From positions 1 to 47,028 of the forward strand of contig JAGVQJ010000015.1 of the NCBI GenBank assembly GCA_020051775.1: 47,028 nucleotides of DNA, in the 5' to 3' direction. Under the pieces are notes generated by a model that saw only the letters and a program-made list of their open reading frames with translations, made no database searches and was not told where the DNA came from. Position 1 is the first letter of the stretch, and the number at the start of each line of letters is the position of its first letter. The position numbers were made by a program, and so were the translations under genes. Shown one piece after another: positions 34,650 through 43,367 of this stretch. Source of the DNA: Calditrichota bacterium (GTDB lineage Bacteria; Electryoneota; B3-LCP).

Positions 34650-35077
34650 CAGCCGCCTCGAATTGCGTTGCGGATTTTTTCCACAAGAACATCAATTTTA
34701 ATGGGTTTAAATAGAATCTCATGAGTCAGCGAGGGCCATTCGTTCAATAAATTGGTTAGTTCCTCTTCGACATCAACTTGTCCGGTCATAATCAGGATCT
34801 TGATCCGAGGGTAACCCGAATTGATATGATGCATGACCTCCAAACTGCTCATGCCGGGCAATTTCCAATCCAGGATGACCGCCTGATAGTCGGATTGCTT
34901 AACATGTTGGAGGGCTTCCAATCCACTTCTGACCCAGTCCGCTCTTATACCTCGGAAGGCCAGGCGTTCCACCAGGGTGCTGACGAGTTCTTCTTCATCA
35001 TCAACCAGCAGCACCCGTAAAGACTCCGGTTGTAATTCTGTTAAGCCGGTGTCTGGGGTAGAGTTATCGTGAAGCAA
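34649..35077 (-). CDS. single-domain response regulator
   Basis: 142 residues: LLVDDEEEL, phosphoacceptor in AVILDWKLPGMSS, MTGQ, and Lys in LFKPIKID. TTG start at 35077, inside the end of the kinase gene (37-base overlap), with GGAG seven bases upstream; no ATG is available near the N-terminus. It is probably the partner of the kinase encoded at 35041-36708. No output domain. Confidence 0.87.
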   Translation of the reverse strand: MLHDNSTPDTGLTELQPESLRVLLVDDEEELVSTLVERLAFRGIRADWVRSGLEALQHVKQSDYQAVILDWKLPGMSSLEVMHHINSGYPRIKILIMTGQVDVEEELTNLLNEWPSLTHEILFKPIKIDVLVEKIRNAIRGG

Positions 35078-36708
35078 GTTCCTTCTCCCGTGCGGCTTTC
35101 AACCTCGATACGGCCTCCCAGCTTTTCCACAATATCGCGCGTGATGGACAGTCCCAGCCCGGTGCCGAATTCTCCCTTGGTTGAAAAAAATGGTTCAAAG
35201 ATGTGTTTCAAATCTTCCGGAGCGATACCAGTTCCGTTATCGCAAATCATGACCGCCGTCTGCTCCGCGGTCTTTTGCTCTATGGTGAAGACGATTCGAC
35301 CGCCGTCTTTCAGAGCTTCAAGAGCATTATTGATGATATTCAGAAACACCTGCTGAAGCAATCCTCGGTCGCTAACGATAGAAGATATTTTCTCCGGCGT
35401 GATGAATTGGACGGTGATGTTGCGGTGCTCCAGTTCCTTCCCCAGAAACTCCAACACCTCTTTCAACAGCATTTCCAGGTCAATCTGTTCGAGGTGTGCC
35501 TCCATCCTCCGTGCAAATCCTAAAAGACGATGGGTGATTTTACCACAGCGTTCCACGGAATTTTGGATAGAATTAACCAACGCGAGCACCTTATCGCGGT
35601 GGCTGAAAGTGTCCTGCGCCTCAGCCATATCCTTAATTAGACCGGCTTTCTCATTAATGATAGCGATAGGATTGTTTACCTCGTGCGCGACACTGGCGGC
35701 CAGCCGGCCGATGGAGGCCATTTTATTGGTATATTCCAAATTATGAAGCGCCCGTTCCCGGCGGGTATCAGCTTCTCGGATGCGATTGACCATGTATGTC
35801 GAACTACCCAGCACAACAAGTAGAATCAATACACTGCTGATGACCAGGAACCAGAGGGGATCGTGGCGTTTCATATACCAGTTTTTCATCAAGTCCTTCT
35901 GGTGATGAACCATCATCAGGATAAATGGAGTTCTCTCAATGGGGGCGTAACTGATAAAAGTGGTAACGTCTTTCTCTTGATATTCCAGCAGCGCTTCAGT
36001 GTCTTCGAGTCGTTTTGGGATGGGAGCCGAAACCATCTCCATGACATGGCCATGATACCGCGAATTGGTTTGCAGTACACCGGAGGTATTGACAATAAAC
36101 ACGTCGCTGTTGGGCCCCAAATCCAGCGAGAGAATTTGACGATTGATGAGCTGCATATCAATGGTGGCGCGCAGCACATAGAAGTCGCCGCCGGCCAGAG
36201 AATGCCTTACGGCGATGACGAAATGGGGAAAATTGCGATACCCCATAAAAACGTCGCTGACGTAAACATTGCGCAGGCTGACCTCATGGAACCAGGGTTG
36301 ATCCCGGTAGTTCTTCCCTTCTAAATTATACGGCCCGACATAATATATCTGATTCCCTTGGGCGTCCACCAGCCCCAGATCCACGAACCCGCCGAAGGTG
36401 CTGCGTAGGTTTTCGAAAGTGGCCTGTAGGCCTTTCTCTGACCAGAGCTCCTGCGGCGATTTCTCATTAATAAGCAGAGTCAGTGCATGTTGATGTTCAT
36501 CAATGGTGGATTCCAAGGTTCGGCAAGTGTTGGCCAGCAGCCGTGAGACCGGATAAGCCATTTCGATCTGCAGGGCTTTCCGGTACCGGTTGCTGCTGAT
36601 GAAAGTTGTCATGATTAGGGGCGTCAGAGCGACTACAACCGTCAGAGTGACGGAGTACACCCAGAGCCGACGATAGCGAGTTTTATCCGCGGTTACGTGC
36701 ACGGTCAT
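35041..36708 (-). CDS. PDC/dCache sensor histidine kinase
   Basis: 555 residues. An N-terminal membrane helix (~16-36), a periplasmic PDC sensor (~37-285) with YYVGPYNLEGKNYRDQPWF, a second helix (~290-310), a HisKA domain with H342 in SVAHEVNNPIAII, and a complete HATPase (NIINNALEALKDGG, DNGTGI, GTGLGLSI). It senses an outside ligand and phosphorylates receivers. Its sensor resembles that of the kinase at 43364-45052, including the GP..KNY..WF pattern, so both may see the same or related anions. It overlaps genes on both sides. Confidence 0.93.
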   Translation of the reverse strand: MTVHVTADKTRYRRLWVYSVTLTVVVALTPLIMTTFISSNRYRKALQIEMAYPVSRLLANTCRTLESTIDEHQHALTLLINEKSPQELWSEKGLQATFENLRSTFGGFVDLGLVDAQGNQIYYVGPYNLEGKNYRDQPWFHEVSLRNVYVSDVFMGYRNFPHFVIAVRHSLAGGDFYVLRATIDMQLINRQILSLDLGPNSDVFIVNTSGVLQTNSRYHGHVMEMVSAPIPKRLEDTEALLEYQEKDVTTFISYAPIERTPFILMMVHHQKDLMKNWYMKRHDPLWFLVISSVLILLVVLGSSTYMVNRIREADTRRERALHNLEYTNKMASIGRLAASVAHEVNNPIAIINEKAGLIKDMAEAQDTFSHRDKVLALVNSIQNSVERCGKITHRLLGFARRMEAHLEQIDLEMLLKEVLEFLGKELEHRNITVQFITPEKISSIVSDRGLLQQVFLNIINNALEALKDGGRIVFTIEQKTAEQTAVMICDNGTGIAPEDLKHIFEPFFSTKGEFGTGLGLSITRDIVEKLGGRIEVESRTGEGTCFTITLPQTPA

Positions 36709-37921
36709 TCTTCTTTTCGTTGACGCGACGATAAGCTGCTTTCATCGTGTTAGCCAGTACCTCAATATTGACCGGTTTGTGCAGGTAGGCAAAAGCGCCT
36801 AATTCCGTCGCCAGTGCCTCTTCCCGCTCTGATCCGTGCCCGGTCAGGATGATCACCTCCACATCGGGATGCTCTTTTTTCACCCGACGCAGCACCTCAA
36901 TGCCGTCAATCCCCGGCATTTTCAGATCCAGGACCATAACCTCCGGTTCGTCACTAGCCATGCTGGATAGGGCTTCTTCGCCATCGTAAGCAATCGCAGT
37001 TTCCATATTGCGATTCTGCAGTCGTTCCGAGAGAGTGTGGACAAATTCGCGCTCATCGTCCACCAATAGTATTTTAGTTGGCACGTCTAAATCCACATTT
37101 AAACCAATGGCAGGTTGCAGAAAGGAGGAACCTATTTGGGTGCGAACGCTACGCACCTCCGGGACAGTCGCAGCTAAAGATTTTAGCTCTTCCTGAAAAG
37201 GCTCGAGCCTCATCGGCGCTTTGTTGATTTCAATGCTGATATGACCCGCCTCGCTGGTTACTTTCAAATCATCGCCCTTGGCTGCGAGGACCAGTGAAAC
37301 ACGTGCTGCCAGAAGCGCATCTTCAAGGGCGTTGCGGGATGGGGGTGTGGTCGTAACTGCTTCTTTGACTGCATTTTCACAGGCGATGACAATGGCCTGA
37401 TCCACCGGGGTGCGGTCCATGGGAATGATGATGTCGTGAAGCTCAGCCTCCCACGGGTCCTGGGAGAACAAATGCCGGGTCCATTCCGTGCATGCCTCGT
37501 CGTTCCTATGGATATGTTTGCGAGCCTCTCGAGAAGATAGCCCCAGCTCCTTCATCGCCTGCTTGACTCGATAATCCTGAGGGGCTATGAGACAAACCCG
37601 CAGGATATGGGAGATGTTGCGATCCAGTAACAGTCCGGCAAAACCGGAATACAACAGGTTATCTTCTCGCGCCAGTTCCAGCAGGGTGATTTTCAGGCGC
37701 ATCAGAAGAGCCTTCCGATCCTTGGGGTACTTACTTCCGAAAAGGGAGGCGCTGCCCCCATGCATGGCCTCCAGGAACTTTGATTCGGGAAGGTTAAAAC
37801 TCGCGGAGGTTTCCAGGAGCAAGGAATCGCTGACGTCTCTCAGGGCCAGCTTGCGGTTGATACCCTGTGCCACCTGTTGGTCATGGCAGAACGAGCCGCT
37901 GAAGAGCGTAATAATGGCCAT
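36683..37921 (-). CDS. cytidylate-kinase-like domain fused to a receiver domain
   Basis: 412 residues from the ATG at 37921, just after SulP; AGGTAGGAAT precedes it. Residues 1-~190 resemble the cytidylate-kinase-like family (ITLFSGSFCHDQQVAQGINR as the start of the nucleotide fold; YSGFAGLLLDRNISHILRVCL). A ~90-residue BON-like linker follows. Residues ~285-400 form a receiver (LLVDDEREF, VMVLDLKMPGIDG, LTGHGS, YLHKPVN). The phosphoacceptor is intact. The kinase-like part may sense or act on a nucleotide under receiver control. It overlaps the next kinase gene by 26 bases. Confidence 0.78.
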   Translation of the reverse strand: MAIITLFSGSFCHDQQVAQGINRKLALRDVSDSLLLETSASFNLPESKFLEAMHGGSASLFGSKYPKDRKALLMRLKITLLELAREDNLLYSGFAGLLLDRNISHILRVCLIAPQDYRVKQAMKELGLSSREARKHIHRNDEACTEWTRHLFSQDPWEAELHDIIIPMDRTPVDQAIVIACENAVKEAVTTTPPSRNALEDALLAARVSLVLAAKGDDLKVTSEAGHISIEINKAPMRLEPFQEELKSLAATVPEVRSVRTQIGSSFLQPAIGLNVDLDVPTKILLVDDEREFVHTLSERLQNRNMETAIAYDGEEALSSMASDEPEVMVLDLKMPGIDGIEVLRRVKKEHPDVEVIILTGHGSEREEALATELGAFAYLHKPVNIEVLANTMKAAYRRVNEKKNDRARNRG

Positions 37922-37925
37922 ATTC

Positions 37926-40169
37926 CTACCTCTCCCCATTGATCTGCTTGGCTTGCTTCCCCAGTGATGGATATATTTCCACGGAATCAACGGCCCGCAG
38001 GCAGTGACGCAATGGACAAACGCTTTCTTTGGTCCCCTGGTGCGTTTTATCGTAGAGCACGGCCACCGCTTGAGCGACGTTTCCGTAGATGTGATCTTCG
38101 CCGATTTTTTCCAGCAGATGCGTGCTGCGCATGGTCAGCAACACTTTATCGTTAAGCCCGCTGAAGGAAACGTCATGGCCGGTTTCCCGCAGTCGGGTAA
38201 CTATCTTGGAGAGGGTTTCTTCTCCGGAGGCATCCAGTTCATTGATGGCATTGCCGACGATGTGAATATGCTTTAATTCCGGCATTTCCGCCTGAAGTTC
38301 AATGATTTTCTCCTCCAGATAAGCAACATTTGCGAAAATCAGTGAGTTATTGAATCGCACCACCGCTAAATGCCGGCAGCGGATCAATCCGCGACGGTTG
38401 GAATCCCGAAAGGTGCCATCAGTATATTTGGATAGCACTGCCATATCGGGTCTGATGTTGCGCAACAAGAAGTGCGCCAGGGACAAGAATACTCCGATCA
38501 TAATCCCCTTATCCAGATGAGGCGCGAATCCCAGGGTCATAACGAATGTAATCACGGCGATTATCCCGTCATAGCGTTGCGTTTTCCAAGCATGAATGAA
38601 ACCGCGGACATTGATCAGGCCGATCACGGCCATCATAATGATGGCTGCCAGAGTCGCTTGAGGAATATAATATAACAGGGGGGTGAAGAACAACAGTGTC
38701 ACCATCACGATAGCGCTGGAAAAGGCGCTGGAAAACCCCGATACGGCGCCGGCCTGATAATTGACTGCTGAACGGGAAAAGGATCCCGATACTGGATAGC
38801 TGCCGGTTAAAGATCCAACGATATTGGCTAATCCCTGGCCTTTCAGTTCCTGATTGGGATCAATCTGATGCTCCGTGCGCGCCGCCATAGCCTTAGCGAT
38901 GGATATGGCTTCCATGAATCCAAGCAGGGCAATAACCATCACCATAGGCAGAAGATCTATCAATACATTGAAGTCTATTCCGGGCAGTCGGATTTGTGGA
39001 AGACCTCTCGGAATGAGACCGATGACCGCCACCCCCCCAGCCAGATTCAACTCTTTCGGATTTAAAGGGCGATTGCCGACTTTGAGACGCCAGCGTTCAC
39101 CAGAAAACTGCGTTGCGGCTGGAAGTTCTCGCTCAGGGCAATAAAGTGTATCCTTGCCACCAACGGTAAACGCGGCCAATACTTGATTGCGTAATGTAGC
39201 CCGTTCTGCATCTACCCTATTTTTGAGCTCTCGAATTTGCAAATCGGCAATTGTGATGTTGTATTTGGCGGTGACGTCAGCAGTGGATTTCAGGTCATGA
39301 CAAGCCTGACATTTAGCCTGCCCCTTCAGGTGCTTCCCCAACTCGATGCGCCGTTCCATGGCGCTATCCACCCGAGCCAATGCAAGGTTGTAGTCATTGA
39401 TCTGCCACTGGAGGTCACCGGAGACTTGATCCAAGCTCAATTTCCGGGTACGTTCCATCCCTCCCGACCAACAAATCAATGTGGTGATGGCTACCGCAAT
39501 CAAGACATTGGGGATGCGGGGATTTAAGCGTCGGAGTACATATTGGATGGCGAATGCCAGGAAAGCCAGTCCCAAAGTGGGCAGATGCGTTGATCTGGGA
39601 ATTTCGAGAAGAACATTATAAACTCCTTGAAAATGATGCTCGGCCTTAACAGAGTTGACGCCAAAAAGGCTTGGTAGCTGAGAAGTTGCAATTATCAGCG
39701 CGGCGGCATTGGTAAATCCATTGACGACCGGGTGTGAAATGAAATTCACCACCGTGCCCAGTTTCAGCGTTCCCAATAAGAATTGGAAGCAACCCACCAG
39801 AAAAGCCAGAAGGATCGCATAGACGATAAATGATTCACTACCCGCCGTCGCCAGCGGCGCCAGGGCGGTCGAAGTCATCAGGGATACCACAGCCACAGGC
39901 CCTGTAGACAACTGCCGGCTGGAACCGAATAAGGCCGCAATTAGCGGAGGCAGAAAAGCCGCATAAAGGCCATAGTAAGCCGGCAAATCGGCCAACTGGG
40001 CATACGCCATGGATTGCGGAATCAATACCAGCGCAACGGTGAAACCGGCGGTGAAATCCGCACGCAGGTGCGCTGCCGAGTAACCCTTCAGCCAATTCAG
40101 GAACGGCAGATTTCGGCGGACATTAATTCTAAACAGCATGCCTGTATTTGAGCGCATTGATTTTTTCAT
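37926..40169 (-). CDS. SulP (SLC26) transporter with a CxxCH haem-motif insertion and STAS domain
   Basis: 747 residues. The SulP core starts with FTAGFTVALVLIPQSMAYAQLA and ends with a STAS domain (~590-705). Between a membrane segment ending at W234 and the conserved VAVIGLIPRGLP strand is an extra ~140-residue stretch (about 235-375). It has two long charged helices with C287-Q-A-C290-H291 between them, a canonical haem c attachment motif. By SLC26 topology this loop should be periplasmic, where haem is attached. A C-terminal extension of ~40 residues follows STAS. Usual SulP proteins of ~550-600 residues lack the insert. Substrate is probably sulfate from context. Confidence 0.88.
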   Translation of the reverse strand: MKKSMRSNTGMLFRINVRRNLPFLNWLKGYSAAHLRADFTAGFTVALVLIPQSMAYAQLADLPAYYGLYAAFLPPLIAALFGSSRQLSTGPVAVVSLMTSTALAPLATAGSESFIVYAILLAFLVGCFQFLLGTLKLGTVVNFISHPVVNGFTNAAALIIATSQLPSLFGVNSVKAEHHFQGVYNVLLEIPRSTHLPTLGLAFLAFAIQYVLRRLNPRIPNVLIAVAITTLICWSGGMERTRKLSLDQVSGDLQWQINDYNLALARVDSAMERRIELGKHLKGQAKCQACHDLKSTADVTAKYNITIADLQIRELKNRVDAERATLRNQVLAAFTVGGKDTLYCPERELPAATQFSGERWRLKVGNRPLNPKELNLAGGVAVIGLIPRGLPQIRLPGIDFNVLIDLLPMVMVIALLGFMEAISIAKAMAARTEHQIDPNQELKGQGLANIVGSLTGSYPVSGSFSRSAVNYQAGAVSGFSSAFSSAIVMVTLLFFTPLLYYIPQATLAAIIMMAVIGLINVRGFIHAWKTQRYDGIIAVITFVMTLGFAPHLDKGIMIGVFLSLAHFLLRNIRPDMAVLSKYTDGTFRDSNRRGLIRCRHLAVVRFNNSLIFANVAYLEEKIIELQAEMPELKHIHIVGNAINELDASGEETLSKIVTRLRETGHDVSFSGLNDKVLLTMRSTHLLEKIGEDHIYGNVAQAVAVLYDKTHQGTKESVCPLRHCLRAVDSVEIYPSLGKQAKQINGER

Positions 40170-40175
40170 CGAGTC

Positions 40176-40664
40176 TTACTTCTCGCCATCGTCCAGCTTG
40201 CGCATCTCCCTTAAAATACTTAACGGACTGCTGCCCATCGCCAGTTGCGCGATTCGGGCAGTCTTCTCTTGATCAGCCTCGAATTTTTTATGCAATCGGG
40301 CTTGATAGGCTTCTTTCAAAACCTCCAGGAGTTGATCGAGTTCATAAGGTTTGGGTAAATAACCGAAAGCTCCCAGTCGTGTGCACTCGACGGCGGATTC
40401 AAGCGACCCGTGTCCAGTTAGAACGATGACTTCGATGAATTTGTGCTCTCGCTTCAGAATTTCCAATACCTGGCGGCCATCCAGACCGGGCATTTTCAGA
40501 TCCAGAAGCGCAAGGTCAAATTTTTGTTCGCGGGCGATGCGCACCGCATTCTGACCATCAGCGGCTTTGGCGACTTCCAGACCGCGCATCTCTAAGCGCC
40601 GTGCAATAGTGTCCAGAAACTTGATCTCGTCATCCACGATTAAAATTTTAATCTTATCAGACAC
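40176..40664 (-). CDS. single-domain response regulator with helical tail
   Basis: 162 residues from GTG at 40664, which has GGAGG at the right distance; the frame extends four codons further to another GTG. Receiver features: LIVDDEIKF, LALLDLKMPGLDG, LTGHGS and YLPKPYELD. A ~35-residue helical tail follows, with no DNA-binding fold. It lies 6 bases before sulP and 45 after the receiver-DASS gene. It is closely similar to the receiver fused to that transporter. Confidence 0.88.
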   Translation of the reverse strand: MSDKIKILIVDDEIKFLDTIARRLEMRGLEVAKAADGQNAVRIAREQKFDLALLDLKMPGLDGRQVLEILKREHKFIEVIVLTGHGSLESAVECTRLGAFGYLPKPYELDQLLEVLKEAYQARLHKKFEADQEKTARIAQLAMGSSPLSILREMRKLDDGEK

Positions 40665-40709
40665 GATTTCCTCCACTATCCATTTGGAGCCGGATTATCA
40701 GCCGTGATT

Positions 40710-42782
40710 TTAAAAACCAATCCATCGCCAGTAACCAAAGAACAACCATCCCCACAAGACCCCCCAAGATAACAACAACACTACGAAGCCATGTTTCAGG
40801 AAATCACTCAGTGTGACAAGCTGCTTGCCGGTGATGGGATCCTTGGCCATGGCATAGGCGATGGCGTTATTGGGGGTTCCGATCAGCAGCATATGCGCAA
40901 AAGAGGAGGCAAAGGCGGAAGCAAAGCCCACCATCCAAGGGTGGGTTCCTGTCAATGTGGCCATGGGTACGGTTATCGGGCCAATGGTGGAGACTGTGGC
41001 GCCATCGCTCATAAACTGGGTCATAATGCCGCTAAGAAGGCTGCTGGTGATGGCGAGCCCCGTTCCGTGACGCATGGAGTCGGGCAAGAGGTTAATAAAG
41101 ACATCCGCCAGGTAAAGCGAGGCCCCTGTGACGGCCAAACCTTTGGCCAGTGCACAGGCTCCGGCATATAGAGCTACTACCTCCCATTGAATTTTGGATA
41201 CTTCCGACCAGGTGATTATTCTGAACAGGCCAAGCAGAACCACGACGAGAATAACTGGACCACCCTCACCGAATTTGTCGCTCCCCAAAATCCACAGGAG
41301 GATCAGCATTATCAGCAACGCGGCAGTGAGGTACTCCTGGCGATCCATGGGGCCAAATTTATCGGATGCCCGGCGTACAATGGCGGAAACGTTCAATTTT
41401 TTTGCCCGCACTCGACTCCGGAAGATCACGTAGAAATACAACGCGATTACCAGACACATCACCGGAACGAAGGGCAGAGCGTATTTCACCCATTGGCCAA
41501 AGCTGGGCGCAGCGCCATAATCCGCTAAGATCCCCATCATAATGGCATTGCGCCCTCCCGCAGCCGGGGATCCCGGACCTCCGCAGTTGGCACAAAAACA
41601 TAGCGCCAGAACCAGCATAACCGCCAGAGAACGGTCTTCTCTCACTCCTGCTTCCCGCGTGGCGGCGGCATAAACCACGATCATAATGGGCATAATGAAG
41701 GCTACCAAAGCATGTTCGGAGACAAAGGCGCAGGTGATTCCGACCAGCGGTAGAAAAATAAACAACAATCGCGGTAAACTGGTAGCTGGACCCAATAAAA
41801 GGATCCCAATGCGGCGATTAAGCCCGGTTTTAATAACGGCCATTGCGACGACCAGCACCCCAAAAATGAAAACCACGGCATCCTTGGCGTAGGCACCGGC
41901 CACCTCATCCGGTTTCATCACGCCTAAAAAGTACATGAATACCCCAACCATTATGGCTGTCATACCCAGTGGCAATGCCCCAGTGGCCCAAAATAATGTG
42001 CTGACTAATAGGATGCCCAGCATCGCCTTAGCTCTGAAAGCAGCCTCCCTGGGCGTAAGGCCGCGCAACCTCACTCGCTTACCGAATTCATCCATCACCA
42101 TGCTTTCCAGCCTGCTGGTGTGGCTGTAGTATTGGGTGATGGATTCACCCTCCTGCATCCTTTGATAGCCAGCATATCCTAAAATGGGATCTGATGGATC
42201 ATCAATGGCTTTACCCGTGATGGCATGAATGATCTGAGGTTTTTTTGCCACTGACAAGAGATTCATCATTCTCGCAGGAGCGGGTGCTAAATATAAAATC
42301 AGGAAGATCAACAACCCCAATCCGATGACCCCCGGACGATGATTATGAGCGCCAATCAACCATTTCCACAATGATCCCTTTTCAACCCGAGGGATTTCCC
42401 GCTGTTGCATGATCGCTAATCTGTGTTGGCGGGCATCGTTTATGGTATCCACCAGTTGGTCTAATTCGCAGGGTTTCTCCAAATAGGTGAAAGCGTCCAG
42501 TCGGCCGGTCTCAATGGCTGAAGCAATGCTACCGTGACCAGTTAACATAATGACCTGCAAATCCGGACGAAATTGCTTGAGTTCTTTTAATACCTGTTCG
42601 CCTGAAATATCCGGCATTTGGCGGTCCAAGATCACGACGTCAATATCGGTTTCGCGGCGCACGGTCTTAAGCGCCTCCAAGCCGTTATTTAAAGCAATAT
42701 TTTGGTACCCACGAAGACGCAGGCGTTCCGCCAGCGAATTGCGGAAATTATCCTCGTCATCAATCAACAGGACTTTCGACAT
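40710..42782 (-). CDS. receiver domain fused to a DASS (SLC13) anion transporter
   Basis: 690 residues from the ATG at 42782 (GGTGA five bases upstream); a GTG four codons earlier is possible. Residues 1-~120 are an intact receiver: VLLIDDEDNF, phosphoacceptor D53 in VVILDRQMPDISG, MLTGHGS and YLEKPCELD. A short linker leads to a DASS transporter (~160-690) with paired CANCGGPGSPAAGGRNAIMMG and MLLIGTPNNAIAYAM substrate/sodium loops and about eleven to twelve membrane segments. An ~80-residue periplasmic loop follows the first helix. The frame is continuous, so this is a true fusion. The receiver would sit in the cytoplasm and could gate transport on phosphorylation. The likely substrate is sulfate. 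Confidence 0.88.
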   Translation of the reverse strand: MSKVLLIDDEDNFRNSLAERLRLRGYQNIALNNGLEALKTVRRETDIDVVILDRQMPDISGEQVLKELKQFRPDLQVIMLTGHGSIASAIETGRLDAFTYLEKPCELDQLVDTINDARQHRLAIMQQREIPRVEKGSLWKWLIGAHNHRPGVIGLGLLIFLILYLAPAPARMMNLLSVAKKPQIIHAITGKAIDDPSDPILGYAGYQRMQEGESITQYYSHTSRLESMVMDEFGKRVRLRGLTPREAAFRAKAMLGILLVSTLFWATGALPLGMTAIMVGVFMYFLGVMKPDEVAGAYAKDAVVFIFGVLVVAMAVIKTGLNRRIGILLLGPATSLPRLLFIFLPLVGITCAFVSEHALVAFIMPIMIVVYAAATREAGVREDRSLAVMLVLALCFCANCGGPGSPAAGGRNAIMMGILADYGAAPSFGQWVKYALPFVPVMCLVIALYFYVIFRSRVRAKKLNVSAIVRRASDKFGPMDRQEYLTAALLIMLILLWILGSDKFGEGGPVILVVVLLGLFRIITWSEVSKIQWEVVALYAGACALAKGLAVTGASLYLADVFINLLPDSMRHGTGLAITSSLLSGIMTQFMSDGATVSTIGPITVPMATLTGTHPWMVGFASAFASSFAHMLLIGTPNNAIAYAMAKDPITGKQLVTLSDFLKHGFVVLLLSWGVLWGWLFFGYWRWIGF

Positions 42783-42812
42783 CACAGTCACCAAAAAATT
42801 GAATCCTTTGGA

Positions 42813-43367
42813 TTAAGTGGTTTCTGTACAATTCTTAATGCGTTCCACGACCTCAACGTAAAGATCCGAGAGGCGTAAGATGCCGATGACTTCACCGTGC
42901 TGAGTGACTAATAGAGAAAGGGTTTGATTTACAATTATTTTATGCAGGGCTTCGCTCAGGGTGGCATGTAAATCCACGCTTTCGACAACAGGGTGCATCA
43001 CCTCCCGCACTCGAGTGGATCTGGCTCGCCGGCAGATGTCGGTCATGTTATCTTTCCACAGATCCATATTTTCCATCATGGATTGGATGAAGTCGGGACT
43101 CAAACCCACGCGGGATAACGCCCCCAGGTCTCCGATGGAACTGTACTTCGGCTCAAGCGCCTTTAAGAATGCCAGGTGGCCAAGTTTTCCTACGATTTTG
43201 CCGCTCTGATCAATCGCCAACACAGCTCGGTGCGGCTGTCGTCCCGGAGGTAGTTTATCTTGAGCCTCTTCCAAGGCCATGGCGGCCTCCAGAAGGTTGG
43301 CGTCCTGGGAAACCACCGCATAATCAGTCAGCGGTAGCATGAGTTCTTGAACTTCCTTGGATTTCAT
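42813..43367 (-). CDS. CBS-domain pair protein
   Basis: 184 residues. The first CBS motif runs from MLPLTDYAVVSQDANLLEAA through HRAVLAIDQSGKIVGKL. The second runs from VREVMHPVVESVDLHATLSEAL through LSLLVTQHGEVIGILRLSDL. A ~50-residue helical insertion separates them. It probably binds adenine nucleotides and regulates the neighbouring transporter or kinase. It overlaps the kinase stop by four bases and precedes the receiver-DASS gene. Confidence 0.87.
   Translation of the reverse strand: MKSKEVQELMLPLTDYAVVSQDANLLEAAMALEEAQDKLPPGRQPHRAVLAIDQSGKIVGKLGHLAFLKALEPKYSSIGDLGALSRVGLSPDFIQSMMENMDLWKDNMTDICRRARSTRVREVMHPVVESVDLHATLSEALHKIIVNQTLSLLVTQHGEVIGILRLSDLYVEVVERIKNCTETT

Noticed and set aside
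34649..35077. the 37-base overlap of kinase and receiver as a frameshifted hybrid kinase
   Set aside because: Both proteins have complete ends: the kinase ends after its last HATPase strand, and the receiver has its own ribosome site and start.
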